Notes: generated by a model not told the origin, from the sequence alone. A stretch of 64,000 nucleotides of DNA from Rusavskia elegans (GCA_011316305.1 SAUG01000020.1:496001-560000); one strand, 5' to 3'; positions 1 through 14,240 are shown, counted from the stretch's first letter. Numbers and translations: made by a program.

Positions 1-3000
1 GTTATATTTATCTTATATTAATTTACTAATAGTAATCTATTTTTACTAATTTTAAAAATTCTATTACTAAAAACCTCCTTTATTTTTATATAATTACTTC
101 TTCGATTTAAAACGTCTACTTTTTTATTTTTTTTATCTAGATTATAGTATATTTTAAATTTATATTAATCGAAGAACTTAGACTATTATATTTATTTTCT
201 ATTAAGTTATTTTATTATTATAAAGTATAGGAGATTCTTATAGTCTATAAAGATCGTTAATTCTAGTAATTTTTCGGCGTATACTTTCTATTATTCTAGT
301 ATAGCTATTATAGCTATTAGTTTCTTATTATAGATATTATAATTCTATTCTACTAGTAATAGTTATTTTAATATATATATTACCGGATACTATTTACTAT
401 TATATTATAATAGAAGATATATATCTATAGCTAGATTGATTTAATCTATTTCTATTTATAATAGTTTTTTTAAATCGAATATTTTAAATACTAGATCCTT
501 TATATATTTTCTTTTAAGGTTTTCGAATATTTATTATTTTCTCTTTTGCTAATACTATTTAATAGTATTTTTTATTAAAGCTATAAAAGTAAAAGCTCTT
601 TTAAAATAGTTTTTTATAAACTTTCGATTATAGTTTATAAATCTAAAAAAGTTTTATATTTTTTTAATATTCGTTAGTATCTTTTAGTCTATAATAGCTT
701 TTAATTTACTAGAGTTAATATATAATCTATTATATTTAATAATAAATTCTAGAAAGTTAACTTTTTTTTAATAGAATTCGTATTTTTTTAGTTTAAAGCG
801 TAAATTTCTTCCTTTTAGATATTTAAAAACTTTACTAATATATTATTTATTTTCTTCGAATATTTTAGAAAAAACTAGAATATTATTAAAGTAGATAATA
901 ATTAATATATCTAGATATTTTCTAAATATATTATTAAATATATTCTAATAGGTTATCGGAATATTTATAAACCCGAATAGTATAACCGTATATTTATAGT
1001 AACTATACTATATATAGAAAGCTATTTTCTATTTTTTTTCGGCCTTTATTTATATAAGATTATATATTCTTCGAAGGTTAAATTTAATAAAATATTTTAT
1101 TTTAGAAAATCTATTTTAAAATTTAATAATATTCGATAGTAGATATTAATTTTTAATTATATTATTATTTAACCTCCGGTAATCAATATATAGGCGAAAT
1201 ATTCTATTCTTTTTTTATATAAAAAAGATCGAATATTCTACCGGTAATTAAAATTTTCTAATAAATCCTTTTTTTATATTTTTATCTAGATATTTATAGA
1301 ATACTTTATATTCTATTATAAATAGTAGATAGATTGATCTAAATATAGATTACTTACCTAGTTTAAATCTAACTTTATAATTCTATATTTAATATTTAGA
1401 TAATACTTTTATAGTTATCTTTTTCTAAAATAAATTTATCTAAATTTTATATTTACCCGGAACCTTTTCTAATAGATTTTCTATTAATTTTTTATTAAAT
1501 AATATAAAGTTTTCGAAAAGTTTATAATTTTCTTTTTTATTTCTATTTTATTAATCTAGCTAATCTCTACCGGTATCTAATAAGTTAAATCTAAATAGTT
1601 TTAAATTATTTTTCTTCGAAGCTATAAATTCGCGTTTAATATTCTATTTTTTATCTATTTAAAAATACTGCTTCGGCGTAGGCTAGATACTCTTTATATA
1701 GGAATATTATTTAAAGCTAAATACTATTTTTTTCTAGTTAATTACTAGATTATAATCTTTTAATTATATAATTCTAAATATAATTTTATAGTTAGCTATC
1801 CGAATAATATTAAACTAAAGTTTTTCCTAGTACTAGTTAATTATAATTTAAAGCGGTATTATTTTTTTTATAATTTTTTTATTTCTATTTAGTATTTTAT
1901 TTCTATTAATAACTATTAAATTATATAGATCTTTTTTTTTAGTTTAAAGAAACTCTTTCCTTTTAACTAAATCCTTTAATATAAAATTTTCGGTTATATC
2001 TAAATCGATAAATACCTTAATTTTCTATAGTCTATTATTAGTTTTAATAATTATTCTAATCTCGAATATATATATATAGATAGCTAAATTTAGTTATTTT
2101 TTTTAGGCTATAAAGTTATACGCTCGTAGTATACCTATTACTATAAAATCTTAACTTTTTCCGAATTATTATTTATATTCTTATATCTTTTATTTTTATA
2201 ATCTATTTATTAAATATATCTATAGAGTTCCTAATTAAAGGTTCTATTTCTCTTTTATTATTTCTTCTAGTATTTATATCTACTATATATAATATATTCG
2301 AAATAGTTATAAATATTATAGTTCCCGACTTTAATAGACGTTATAGAAGTATATCGGTATAGCTTCGATAGATACTATCCGGTTCTTTCTTTTTTTAATT
2401 TATAGATTTTATAGTCGTCGTTATAGTAGGCGGTTTAACTAAATAGTAAAAATTAATTTCCTTTTATTATATTTATTCTATTATAATATCGATTTAGAAA
2501 TAACTTTATTTTTAGAAGCGTTATTTCCTAGTCTTTTTTCTAATATATCGACGATATTATTTATTTCTTAATTCTACTAATTATATTATAGATACTCGTC
2601 TTTAATATATATTTTATAAATATTCTTGAATCTTTAATAGATTACTATAAACTTTTCTTTTACTATTTTATTATTATAAAGAGCTTAAAAGTATACTAGT
2701 CTAACGTTTTCTATTATTATAATTTTCTATCTAAAGGCGGCTTTCTTTCTAGTAGGTTCTATTAATATTTATAGTAAAAAACTATTTATTATAGCTTTCT
2801 ATAGTATTTTATCGTTTTTTATAAATATAAATTCTTTATTTAAACTGGTTTTCTAAAATTTAGAACTACTATCGTCGTTTTCTAAAATAATTTCTTACTA
2901 GTTTTTAGGTTTCCTTAATATAGCGTTAAACTATTATTATTATACCTAGTTTAATTAATATTCTTTCGCGAAGTTGCCTAATTTACTATAATTATAGTAC

Positions 3001-4372
3001 GTTTTAGAATTTTTATTTCTTTTACTACTTCTAGGATTTTTCCCTTTATATCGCTTTTATATAGAATCCAGTTCTATTAGTATAGATCTATACTAGCTAT
3101 TTCCGGTTTTCCTACCTAGCTATAATCTTCTATAAATTTATCCCGGATAATATCCTATATTATTTCGTAGTCCGCTATTATAGCGTTTTTCTATATTTCT
3201 TTTATATAGTTTATTATCGAGGTCGATAGATATCTCGATTAGATTATCTAGTATATTATATACTTAACTATCGCGTATAAATTTATCCTTTACTCGTTTT
3301 TTAAATCTTCGTCTAAATATTATATATAGAATATTATTATTCTACTCTATTAGTAGTACCTATTTCTTAAATCGTATAGCGTAGTTAAATACTATATTCT
3401 TTTACTAAAGGAATTAAATAAAATATTTAGTAGTTAGAATCTCGTTTAAAATTCCGAAGACTTTATAAATAGCTTTTTTAAATTTTATAAACTATATAAA
3501 AATAGGTTCGCGGTTTTTTTTATTATCTATATATTAGTAAAGGAAAGGTTTTATCTAATATTAAATTTATTCTCGAAGATATAATATAGCGAAAAAGATC
3601 TTTTTTTTTTTAGATATAAAATAGAATATAAAATATATATCTAGTTATATAAACCAATCTTCGAATTTATTATAATCTCTATAATATTTATCGGACTTAT
3701 TAATTTTAATACTATAAAAGCGTTAGTTAGTAGTAGAAATACTAATCTTTTTATTACTATTATTATTTTTTATCTGGATTTCTTTCCCTTTAGATTCGGA
3801 TTTTTTTACTATAAAGCTGGAGTTATTTAAAATAGAAATTTAATATTAACCTATAATAGATATCCTAAAGGTATTTAAAATATTATAAAACTATCTAGAA
3901 GCCTAGTATTTTTAAAAGTTAGATAAATTTAGTAGTATATCTATAAACGAAGATATAACGGATAATTATTTAATTAATATAAAAATAAGTTAGTTCGATT
4001 ACTAGAATAGTATATAGTAATAACTAATAAATTAAATATTAGCTATAAAGGCGTCGAGTTCGAGATTTATATAGATAAATAAAATTCTCTACTCTTTAGA
4101 TTATTTATTAACTAAAATAACTAAAATAGTTCTATTTCAGGGAATTTACTTACTAAAACTACTAAAATTAAAGATACTTATAGTATTTATTTACTAAAAC
4201 TACTAAAATTAAAACTACTTATAGTATTTATTTACTAAAATTACTAAAATATTTTTTAGTACTAATATTTAGGCCGTCCTATATATCTCTGCCTATCGAG
4301 GCGTAATAGAAAATTCAGCGCTATACTAAATACTACCGCGTTTTCTGAAACACGCCGTCTGTATTTATAATA
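1..4372 (-). mobile_element. Gypsy-A LTR retrotransposon, copy 1, cut by window edge
   Basis: This is a direct repeat of 42300-46667, base for base recognisable but separately mutated, so it is a second copy of the Gypsy-A element. Only the gag/pol part and the right LTR are in the window. The coding sense is the minus strand. Around 850-910 the minus strand reads as the Ty3/Gypsy reverse transcriptase box, with the YFDD position now YFNN, a G-to-A change expected from RIP. The element is full of stops and cannot be functional. CpA and TpG are almost missing throughout. Family assignment is firm; the left end lies outside the window. Confidence 0.85.
3881..4372 (-). repeat. LTR of Gypsy-A copy 1
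   Basis: It aligns with the LTRs at 40036-40465, 46239-46667 and the solo LTR at 13810-14240. It is about 60 bp longer because of an extra unit of an internal tandem repeat (motif around tttactaaaactactaaaatt). The ends are tattata...ttataata, the RIP-altered form of tgttata...tataaca. Confidence 0.8.
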
Positions 4373-7300
4373 TTATCTAGTAAGTTTAATAGATTTTATA
4401 AATACTATAACGATATTTAAAAAAGTTAATACTAAATACTATAATAACCGGAATACTATAGTTACTTTAATAGGCGAATAATTTAGTACCGCCGAGATTA
4501 ACTCTATAAATACTAGTAGTCGAGGCGGTCGAAGCGGCTATAGCCGAAGCCGAAGTAATTAAAAAGAAAAAAATAGATAAAAGGAATTAAATAGTATAAA
4601 TAAATACTATAATTATAAAAAATTTAGCTATTATAAAAAAAATTATCGGAATATTTATATTCCGGAATATATTTCCGCGGAATAAATCTTTTCCGAAAAA
4701 AAAATCTATCGGCGATAACGAATAATAGATTATTAGAAGATAAATAGTATTATATATATCTAAATAAATATATAATACTAATAAAAAAACTTTTAATAAT
4801 AGAAGAATAGCTCGGTCTAGTTAAAATAAAGATCGAAAAATTAGAAATAATTTCTAAAAAAACGCCGGAAAAGATTTTAATTATTTTCTATAATATAATA
4901 CCGTCGTTTAAAAATATATAAAATAGTAAATAATTTTTATATATAGATCGAATACCGGGTTTTAATAAATAAATATAGTTTAATCTAGAAATTAGTAGAA
5001 ATTATTTCGAAGTTTTTACTAATTTAAATACTACTAACGACTTTATTACTAGATATATTATTAACTTTCTAGAATTAGAATTTTAATAGTTATCGGATAG
5101 AATATAGCTCGAAGATAATAAAACTATAGATATTTTAGAAATAATAGAATTTTTATAGTTTTATAAAGTGTTTTTTACTACTATTTCTTATATAATACTA
5201 GATATAGACTATAATCTAATTTTTAGAAAAGATTTCTAGAAATAATATAATATAGTATCTAATTATAATATTCTAAAAGTATAAATCTAGAAAAATGGAA
5301 TTATATATCGGTTATATAGTACTTCGAATATATATTATTTATAATTTCTTAAAAATATCCCGATCGAATTTTCCGAAATTAATTTTAAAAGGTTCGAATA
5401 ACTTATTAGAAAGAGCGTATAGACCTGCCTATATATTATATAAAACGATTTTAATTTTCCGGAATAATTTAATCCGTTTTAGAAAATAATAGACTATATA
5501 GAATTAGATAAAGTTTTTAGCCCGAAATTTTTAAATTATCTTTAAAATAACCTTTTAATAAAACGATTACTAGAGGGACTATTAGATTATATAATTAAAA
5601 CCGGCGATATTTAATCCATTAATCGGATTTATTATAGTTTATTTTCTAAATAAAATATAAAGTAAAAATATTAAATTAAGTATTTTACCGAACGAAAATT
5701 AATTTAATTAAATTAATTTCTTTAAAACGTACCTATCCTTTTTATTAAAAAAAAGGACGGTAGCAAATATATATATATTAACTATCGAGGCCTTAGTAGT
5801 ATAACTATAAAAAATAGATATCTATTATTTAAAATTTAAAATTATTTAAATACTATTAGATTAGCGAAATATTTTAGTAAAATTAATCTAATAAACGGTT
5901 ACTAGCAGATTAATATTATTAAAAAAGATTATATAAAGGCCGTCTTTAAAACTAAAACTAGTAAATATAAATTTTTAGTTAAATTATTTAAATTAATAAA
6001 TATATTTATAATAATCTAAACTATAATATATAATACATTTAATTTATTTTTCGATAATTTTATAGTTATTTTTTTTAATAATACTTTAATCTATTTAAAA
6101 AACGAAGAAGAATATCTATAATATATTAAAGCTTTTATAAAAGTAATTAAAAAAAACTAATTATTTATATAACCTTTAAAATATTTATTTTTCTAGAATT
6201 ATATTATATTCTATAGATATATTATTAGTAATAGAAAAATTTATATAGATATAGTAAAGATAAAAGCTATTAGTAACTAGATGCTATAATAAAAAGTATA
6301 TAATATATAATTTTTTTTAAAATTATACATCTATTACCGGAAATTTTAGAAAATTTTGTTTTAATATACGGGACTTTCTATAAACTAATCTAAAATTCGG
6401 AAAATAAAAAATATAAATTAATTTAAATAAGTTTTTTAATTTAAAATATATATAAACTAGTTAAAAATATTATAATAAATAATAAAATATTTATTTAATC
6501 TAATATAATTTTATCTTTTATTATTAAAATAAATATTTCCGATTTTAGATAAAATACTATTTTTTATTAAATTAATAACGATCGTATGAAATAGTCTAGT
6601 ATTTTCGAAAATAAAATATTTATATCTATAAAATATAACTACGCTATTTATAAATTAGAACTTTTTATTATTAAAAAATCTTTATAGCGCTAGCGCTACT
6701 ATATTAAAAACGAAATAATTATAACTATTAGAATAGATTATATAGTTTCATAATATTTTAAAACTACTATTAAATTTTCTAGAAGATTTATTTACTTATT
6801 TATAGAATATAAAAAATATAAATTTAATATTATATATAAACCGGATAGTAAAATAATAGTAATAGATATTCTAAACCGAAAAGAAAATTTCTAGCTATTT
6901 ACTAGTAAAATCGATAATTATATAATTTTATTTAATAATACTGTTAGAATTTATATAGAATCCGGAATCTTTTCTAATAATCTGAAAATAAAAATTGCTT
7001 TAAAAAAATATAAATACTATTTTTAAATTAAAGATAATATAATATAGTTCCGGGATTTACTTTAAAATGGTTAAATATTCTATATTCTAATATAGATTTA
7101 TATAAACTATCTAGACTATATATATAAATAATATATATACTATTGATATAAAATAATAATATATATTATTTATATAAAATAGTAGTAGCCCGAAATAAAA
7201 AAAGATATTAAATATTATTTAGTTAATTTGTTTTGATTTTAATACCCGGTGAACCAGTGGTTCGGTAAATAAATCAAGCGTTAGTATACCAGTATCGAAT

Positions 7301-9700
7301 ATACGGTAGTAGAATTTATATCCTAGTTCTATTAATATAAATAACGGTTCTATAGAATTTTAATTTAAATTTATTTAGTAATATATTGTATCCTTTTACC
7401 GATAACTTAATATCGAATTTTTATAGATAAATATACCTCGCAGTTATCGCTTTTTCTTCTTTTTTTACTAGTAATATAAACTCTATAATACCCCTCGTAA
7501 ATACTATAATTTACTAAAACCTTTTACGTATATATATACTCCCGTAATAGCTATAGCTATAAACTAAACTAGACGATAATACTTTTCTATATCCGTAATA
7601 ACTATATCTATCTATATAGACTTCGACTACCTTATAGTAGCTAGAGTAAACTATTTTCACTTCGATATACATAGCCTTTTTACCGTCTTTAAAACGCGCT
7701 ATCCGACTTTTCTACCTCTCTTTAATCTAATCGACCGGGTAAAGCTTCTAGCCGTAGTAGCCAGCGTATTGGCTAGCGATCGTTTTACGGCTAGCGACCC
7801 TTTTAAAACTACGCGGGCTAAAGAGTACTTTAATAGTTTAGCGGAATATTTAAATACGAATTATATAATAAATATAGCCGAAACGAGAACTATAGATAGA
7901 TACTTCGTAGTATAGTAGATAGATATAGCGGAAATATTGGAAGCTGATAATTATATATAACGTCGAGGAAAGATAGACCGAAGACTACGAGTAACGAAGA
8001 TATATTTATATAATAGAGGATTCGTAATCGCGAATAAAAATAGAAATAGTTAAATAGAAGTAATTAACGCTGTAAATCTTGTCTGACGAATATATCTTTG
8101 GCTGTAAAAATTTCTTTATACGTGAAATACAACAATCGTTGCCGTATATAACGTTGATAAAATATATATATATATGTATAAAAACTTAATATAATTCCAG
8201 ATAGAAGCCTTCCAAGGGAAATATTAAATATTATATTAAAAACTACTTCGAATATTAGTTTACTACTAATTTTTTCAATATTAAATAGAATATAATAATT
8301 TTTTCTAGTATCTAGAAAAATAAATTAAATTTTTTTAAATATTAGAAATTAGATTTTATTGATTTTTTATCTAAATCCGAATAGAGTAATAAATATATTA
8401 TAACTATTGTTAACGACGTTATTAGATAGCCTATAGTTTAGTTATTTTTAAATTTAATAATAAAAGTACTAGCCGAATTTATTATCTATCGGATTTACTA
8501 TAATTATAGCTTTCCGAAAAATATTATTATTAATTAAAGTATATATCTTTAGGCTCTAGCTATAGATAAAATATACCGTCTACTAGAAATTAAATATCGA
8601 GATATAACGTTTTATTATCTACGAATAAATAGCGCTATTAAAAGATTTAATAGAATTTTCGGAAAAATATTTACTAAATATTATATCGGATAGCCGAAAA
8701 AAATTTAGAATTTTTATTTAAACTAGGCTCTATTTATTATATATATATATATAACTACAAGATTTTGATTTTACTATTTATTTTATAATATTAATCTAAT
8801 ATAATCGACTAATATTTCTAGTTTTTTTCCGGAAAAATATAATAAAAAAATCGATTCTATACTATTTCTTTTATATAATTAAACTAAAAAATTTAAAAAT
8901 AAAATAATATAAATAGAAATAAATAAAAAGATATAAAAAATAAAAATAAAAAAATAATATCTTTATTAAAAGGGATATTATTTTAATTAGAATTAAATAA
9001 TTTTAAAAATTTAAAGTTAACTAGTATAGTCTATATAAGGTTATTAAAACTAAAATTTTAAATATTTATATTCTATAACCTTTTAGTAAATCTATTAATA
9101 AATATCTAATTAGTAGAAATTATATAAAAAAATACTTTATAGAAGAAAATACTATTATTAGATAGGAAATATTTTATAGATATAGAAAACTAAAAAAAGT
9201 TATTATAAAATAGCTGCTACTAAAAAAAAATATAAATAAAAAAGATTTTATAAATTAAAACTAGTAGATAATCTAGATAATAATTATTAACCTAAATTTA
9301 GGCCTATATTAAAAAATAATTTCGGTAAAAAATAATAATAATAAAATATAAATTTCTAGAAAAAAAAATTAGTTAAATTTTTAATTTTATTTAATATTTT
9401 ATATATTTTAATATATTAAAATATAAAATAAATCTAGTCTAGATATAATATCGTTATCTTTTATTTATTTTAAAAAAAGTTATTTTCGTTAATTTTCTAT
9501 AAAATAAAGAGTAAATAAATATATAAATAATTCTAAAATAATATTAATAACGGAATTTTTTACTAGTTTACGGAATTATATTTAGTAAAAATCTAATAAC
9601 GATTCTAGATATAGTTTTTTATTCTAAAATATATATAATATATATTCGCTAAACCGGAAAAAATTAAATTAAAAATTCGAAAAATTAAATTTCTTTTATA
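4373..9700 (+). mobile_element. Gypsy-B LTR retrotransposon, RIP-degraded, interrupted by repeat X
   Basis: The plus strand carries the decayed order gag, RT, RNase H, integrase. A zinc-knuckle remnant lies near 4590-4640, where the Cys positions now read Tyr (TGY to TAY). A reverse transcriptase start like the NYRGLxxITIKNRY motif lies at 5780-5830, and the YxDD region near 6040-6110 has the two Asp codons turned to Asn. RNase H is at about 6530-6890, the integrase zinc-binding part at 7020-7218, and the integrase core at 8235-8720. Repeat X splits the integrase. Stops are frequent in every frame. I could not place its LTRs; both outer limits are approximate. Confidence 0.7.
7219..8220 (+). 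repeat. Repeat X copy 1, inserted in the Gypsy-B integrase
   Basis: This is a 1.0-kb insertion between two copies of the 14-bp sequence atattaaatattat (7205-7218 and 8221-8234). The integrase reading frame resumes across the duplication, so these limits are well supported. Diagnostic blocks are cccggtgaaccagtg near the left and gtgaaatacaaca near 8125. Related sequence occurs at 24060-25007 (inverted), 13234-13560, 25405-25870 and 38260-38923. It has no terminal inverted repeat and no reading frame that I recognise. A long target duplication would fit a non-LTR-type insertion, but the class is unknown. Confidence 0.7.
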
Positions 9701-11539
9701 TTTTAGTATAAAGCTAAAATATAATAGAACCGCCTTTTATAATATAATTATTATACTTTAAATATAACTACGCCTAAATCTAAATAACTATTTACTGTTT
9801 TTTAGTTTTATTATATTTACCGCTTTCGATAAAGCCGAAATACCTATTTAGGACTAGAGTAATCTTTATTAGTAAAATCGAAATCTTCGCGTTTATATTT
9901 TCTTTAATTCTAGAACTATTCTATTAAATATTGAATTATTATATATTATAGTTTAAAAAAATATATATAGCGAGCTTTATAGCGATCCGTATAGGCGTTA
10001 ATAGAAACAGTCGGTAAAAATAGTATATTTTCTAGACTCGAAAATATAGAAAAGAAAAGAAATGATTTCTAAAAAGGTCCGGAACCGAGCTAAAATTCTA
10101 ATTATATATAATCGATATTCGATAAAAATATATAGTTAAATAAATTTATAGTCTTTAATATATATAACGGATATTTAATTAATAGATAACTACTAGCTCT
10201 TTTTCTTTTAACTATATTTATTAATAAAGTGTCGGTTTAAATTATTGAAAATTTATTTTTATATCTAGATCTACTGGAATTATTAATAGTAGACTAGAAA
10301 GATAAAGCTAGAAGACCGAAGCCTTTATTACCCCGTAGGGAATCGGGCGGAAAAATATTATAATCTATAATTCGCTTCGATAATAATTAATATAGCTATA
10401 GCGGAATAGAAAGAAGCGGTAAAAGATTATCGTCTATACGGCTTCTAGCTTTTATATCTACTCGTTTTCTAGAAGATTATAGAATCTATATCTATAATAA
10501 AAGCTCTATACCGACTATAAACTATAATTTATATAAAAAAGAATACGGATATTTACTTTAATAGTATTTCTATAGATAATTACTATATATACCTCCGAAC
10601 TTCTATTATATATTTATATAGTATATAAAGGGACGGATAATATCGCTAGTATAAAAACTATAAAATTTATTCGATTAAATCCTATATAATTAGAAGAAAG
10701 TTAATTATTCGAAGGGAAACGATTCGTATATATTTAAAAAACGATTTAATTATATAAAAAAGATATTAAACTTTTAAAAATATATAATTCTAATAAATCG
10801 GCTAAATTCGCCGAAAATTTTTATACGAATCTCGATATTTTAGCGCCGGAAATAATCTAAAAAGGTAATACTTTCTAAAACGAATTAATAGAACTACTAA
10901 TATAAACGATATTTCTATCGAATACGTTTAATTTACGGTTTCTAATATTATATAAAAATAGTATTTACCGCTACAAGTAATTATTACTACTTTATTAATT
11001 CGCTATCGATTATTACGTAAAGACTTTATAATAATTCTATCTGCCGCCGGATTAAATACGGTATACTATAATTATTATAATTACTATTAATAGAATTCAT
11101 AATCGATAATATTAAAGGAAAAACTTCGAAAGTTACGAAATTCGAGGTTATAGTAGTCGATAGCGAGCTTCCGCTATTATATTTATTTACTTCTATATAA
11201 ATCGTATAAAAGTAAACTTTTATTCTTCGTTATATTTTATTTATTATTATTAATTATAGTTTTATATCTATTACTACTTTGTTTTAGAAAATATTTACTT
11301 CTCCCCTATATTTTATTTAGAAAGAGGAAAATATAGTAGTAAAAATTCTAAACCGTATAAACGGTATAAAAGATTATAGAATATATATTTGGATTATATA
11401 GTTATATACGAATTCGGATACTAACTAATTCGATCGCTAATTATAAAAGCGGGTATAGAAGCGGATATAGATTTAGCGTAGAGATATTTATATAGATAAA
11501 TGCTTTACTTTTCTATAGTTATAGTAAATCAGCTTGAAA
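9701..11539. other. RIP-degraded DNA, not assigned
   Basis: AT-rich with TpA excess and frequent stops. Parts (10300-11500) are somewhat richer in CG and may be a decayed gag region of another LTR element. I could not match it to another part of the window and see no intact gene. Confidence 0.5.
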
Positions 11540-12308
11540 TTCAATAGAAGTTTATTTTCTATAATATTAATTTGCTAGTAATCGTTTATTAGATTGATTT
11601 TACTAAAATATTTTACTTTCCTAATAGTATCTATATAGTCTTAAATTTTAGATAAAAGAAATCTATTCTTTGTAGTTATACTATTAACTTTCCGATAGTC
11701 GATATCTATACGCTAGCTACTGTCTTCTTTTTAGTAAAAAAAATAGGCGGGTTTTAAATAAATTAATTTAATCGAATTAATTCTCGTTCGATAAAATATT
11801 TAATCTAATATTTCTATTCTTTAATCTAGTTAGAAGATAAACTATAATAAATTCGATTAATAGATCGAATATTATCGATTTTAATTGTATAATCTAATAG
11901 TTTTTCCGAAAGTAATTTTATTAGAAAGTTATTATAGAAATAATTTAAAAGTTTCGAGCTAAAAATTCTATCTGACTCTATATAGTCTATCGTTTTCTAG
12001 ACCGAATTAAATTATTTCGAAATATTAGATTCGTTTCGTATAATATATAGGTATATTTATACGCTTTTTCTAATAAATTATTCGAATTTTTTAAAATTAA
12101 TTTCGGAAAACTCGGTTAGAATATATTTAAAAAGCTATAAAAAATAAATTTTTAAAATATTATTATTTCGGTATATAAATCCATCCTTTTATATTCGAAT
12201 TTTTAAAATATTATAGTTAGATACTAAATTATACTATTTCTATAAATCTTTTCCAAAAATTAAATTATAGTTTATATCTAGTACTATTTTCTTTAGAAAA
12301 TTTCTATC
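11540..12308 (-). mobile_element. Gypsy-C fragment (protease/RT region)
   Basis: On the minus strand, 11560-11710 reads as the start of a Gypsy reverse transcriptase (a DYRKVNSITTKNRF-like stretch followed by a KYFSKIN-like stretch), close to the Gypsy-B sequence at 5780-5900. Sequence on the 5' side of this (12000-12300) would be the protease region. The fragment ends where a hAT element begins at 12309. Confidence 0.6.
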
Positions 12309-13233
12309 TAAATTGATTATTTCGATACAAATTCCCGTCGGTATCTATAACCCGACTCGATTTTTTAATAAATCGAATCGGTTCGACTCGCTAAATAGTC
12401 GATTCTAGACTGGTTATCGGATCGGATTTCGAATTCGAATTAGCTAATCCGATCCGATCCGAATCGGATTAGATTTAAATATAATCTGATTCGACCGGGT
12501 TTCGGATTCTAAATTATAACCCGATCCGATCCGCTAAAACTAGATTTTAGCGTTAAATTCTGGTATAAAAATATAAAGCTAGTATAACTTTTATATAAAT
12601 TTACTAGAAAAATTCTAATTTATTAATTACGCTAGCTAGAAAGATTCTAATTCGAAGAAATATAATCTAAATATATGACTTTTATTAAAAAAATAGACTA
12701 ATAATAAATTAAATATATTATATAATCGGATCAAATTTAAATCGAATTACTAAATAATCCGATTTGGATTTAATCCGCTAAAACTCGAGTTAAACCCGGA
12801 TCGGATTACTAAAATCGAATCGAATATCCGACGGTTCGACGGAAATCCGAACCGAACCGACCAGTTTAGTCGATTTCGGATTAAATCCGGAAATTTGATA
12901 AAAATCTATTAAATTTTTATTAGTAATTAAATTTTCTTTAATTTAATATTTTATTAATTTTTTATAGATAATATATTAAAGTAATATATTCTATTAATTT
13001 AGAAAATTTATAACTAGCGTAGTTAATTTTTTTTTAAAAATTTTATATAATTAATATAGTTTTTAGACTATATTTATATATATTATATTGATTCAACGAT
13101 ATATTTAGATCGGATCGGATTATAAACTAGAAACCGAAAATCTATCGGTTCGGTATTTAGAAAAGTCGAAAGCGATTCGAATCGGTTCGGTTTTTCTAAT
13201 TTAAATTCGAAATCCGATCCGACGATCAATCTA
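12309..13233. mobile_element. hAT-type element (family 2), host of a nested copy
   Basis: The left end reads taaattgattatttcgatac and the right end ...gacgatcaatcta, both RIP-altered forms of the TAGACTGG...CCAGTCTA ends seen elsewhere. The outer sequence continues on both sides of the nested element at 12406-12868. Flanking octamers are tttctatc and cttttatt, identical at five positions and C/T at the other three. Confidence 0.7.
12406..12868. mobile_element. hAT-type element (family 1) nested in 12309-13233
   Basis: Ends are tagactgg and ccagttta with CCGATCC-rich subterminal repeats. Flanking octamers gtcgattc and gtcgattt differ by one C/T. The interior matches other family 1 copies (AGTATAACTTTTAT-like core). 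Confidence 0.8.
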
Positions 13234-13560
13234 CTTTTATTTAAAGTTATATATAGTACCGATTGTTGTATTTCACGTACAAAGAAATTTTCACAGCTAA
13301 AAGTATATCAATCACTTTTATTTGACTATTTTCTTTTTTATTCGATCACGAATCTTCTACTATCCAGTCTTTCTTCGACGTTATAAATAATTATAAACAT
13401 CTAATATTTCCGCTATATCTATCTACTATACTATAAAGTAATTTCGTCGTTTCGGCTATATTTATCATATAACTAGAAGTTTTTACCGGTTAATTAAATT
13501 AAAAAAAGATAGAAAAATCGGATAATACGTTTTAAAAATAGTATAAAAAAGATTTTTATC
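13234..13560 (-). repeat. Repeat X copy 2, truncated
   Basis: Contains the block tgttgtatttcacgtac shared with the other X copies, in inverted orientation relative to copy 1. It starts at the hAT target duplication and loses similarity near 13560. No gene is seen. Confidence 0.6.
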
Positions 13561-13564
13561 AAAA

Positions 13565-13809
13565 CTAAAATAGATTACGTTCGAATCTAACTACAGCCGT
13601 AGATTTAGTCCGAACTATTAAATAATAAAAAAATTCTAGCGAAGATTATCGTAACTAGTTCTATATAACTATAAAAGTAGATTTATAATATTATAAAAAA
13701 TCATTATTATATAGATAATTATAAAAGATATATAGAAATAAAATTTAGTAATTATATTAATAAATAATAAACGAAAATATCTATTAGATTATAAAAAGCG
13801 ATATATATA
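13565..13809. repeat. Repeat Y2 copy 1
   Basis: Similar to 46856-47100 along its length (shared blocks include gttcgaatcta and gtccgaacta). It ends at a run leading into the solo LTR. The nature of the repeat is unknown. Confidence 0.55.
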
Positions 13810-14240
13810 TATTATAGAGCTACCTGGAGGGCCTGGTATTTCCAAGGGTTGGTTGGACTTATTGGTATATCTATAAACGGAGGTACAACGGGTAATTACT
13901 TTAAGTTAATATAAGAACAAGTCAGTCTGATTACTAGAGCAGTATATAGCGATAACTAATAAATTAAATACGAGCTATAAGGGCGTCGAGTTCGAGATCT
14001 ATATAGATAATAAGATCCTCCTTTCCTTAGATACCTTACTTACTAAGATAACTGAGATGCCTCTCCTTAGGTACCTTACTTACTAAGATAACTAAAATAC
14101 TTTCCTCAGGTACCTTATTTACTAAAATAACTAAGATAATAATACCAAGTCCGTCCTGCCTGTCTAGGCGTAATAAGAAGTTCTAGTATTATACTAAATA
14201 CTACCGCGTTTCCGAAGTCACGCCGTACGTGCTTATAACA
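13810..14240 (-). repeat. Gypsy-A solo LTR, least RIP-mutated copy
   Basis: The ends are tattata and tataaca and it is flanked by the 5-bp direct repeat atata on both sides. That is the mark of a solo LTR left by recombination between the two LTRs of an element. It keeps many more CpA/TpG and GC pairs than the other three LTRs (for example cctggagggcctggtatttc). Three units of a roughly 40-bp tandem repeat (taggtaccttacttactaa) lie at about 14015-14130. Confidence 0.85.

Noticed and set aside
5295..5489. 64-codon open frame on the plus strand
   Set aside because: Lies in decayed Gypsy-B; an AT-rich chance frame with no family resemblance.
7219..8220. Repeat X as an 890-bp solo LTR (TG...CA)
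   Set aside because: Candidate TG/CA ends give no 5-bp duplication, while wider limits give an exact 14-bp duplication confirmed by the integrase frame.
14015..14130. CRISPR-like spaced repeats
   Set aside because: Three units of a 40-bp tandem repeat within an LTR, present in all LTR copies; no spacers and a eukaryotic context.
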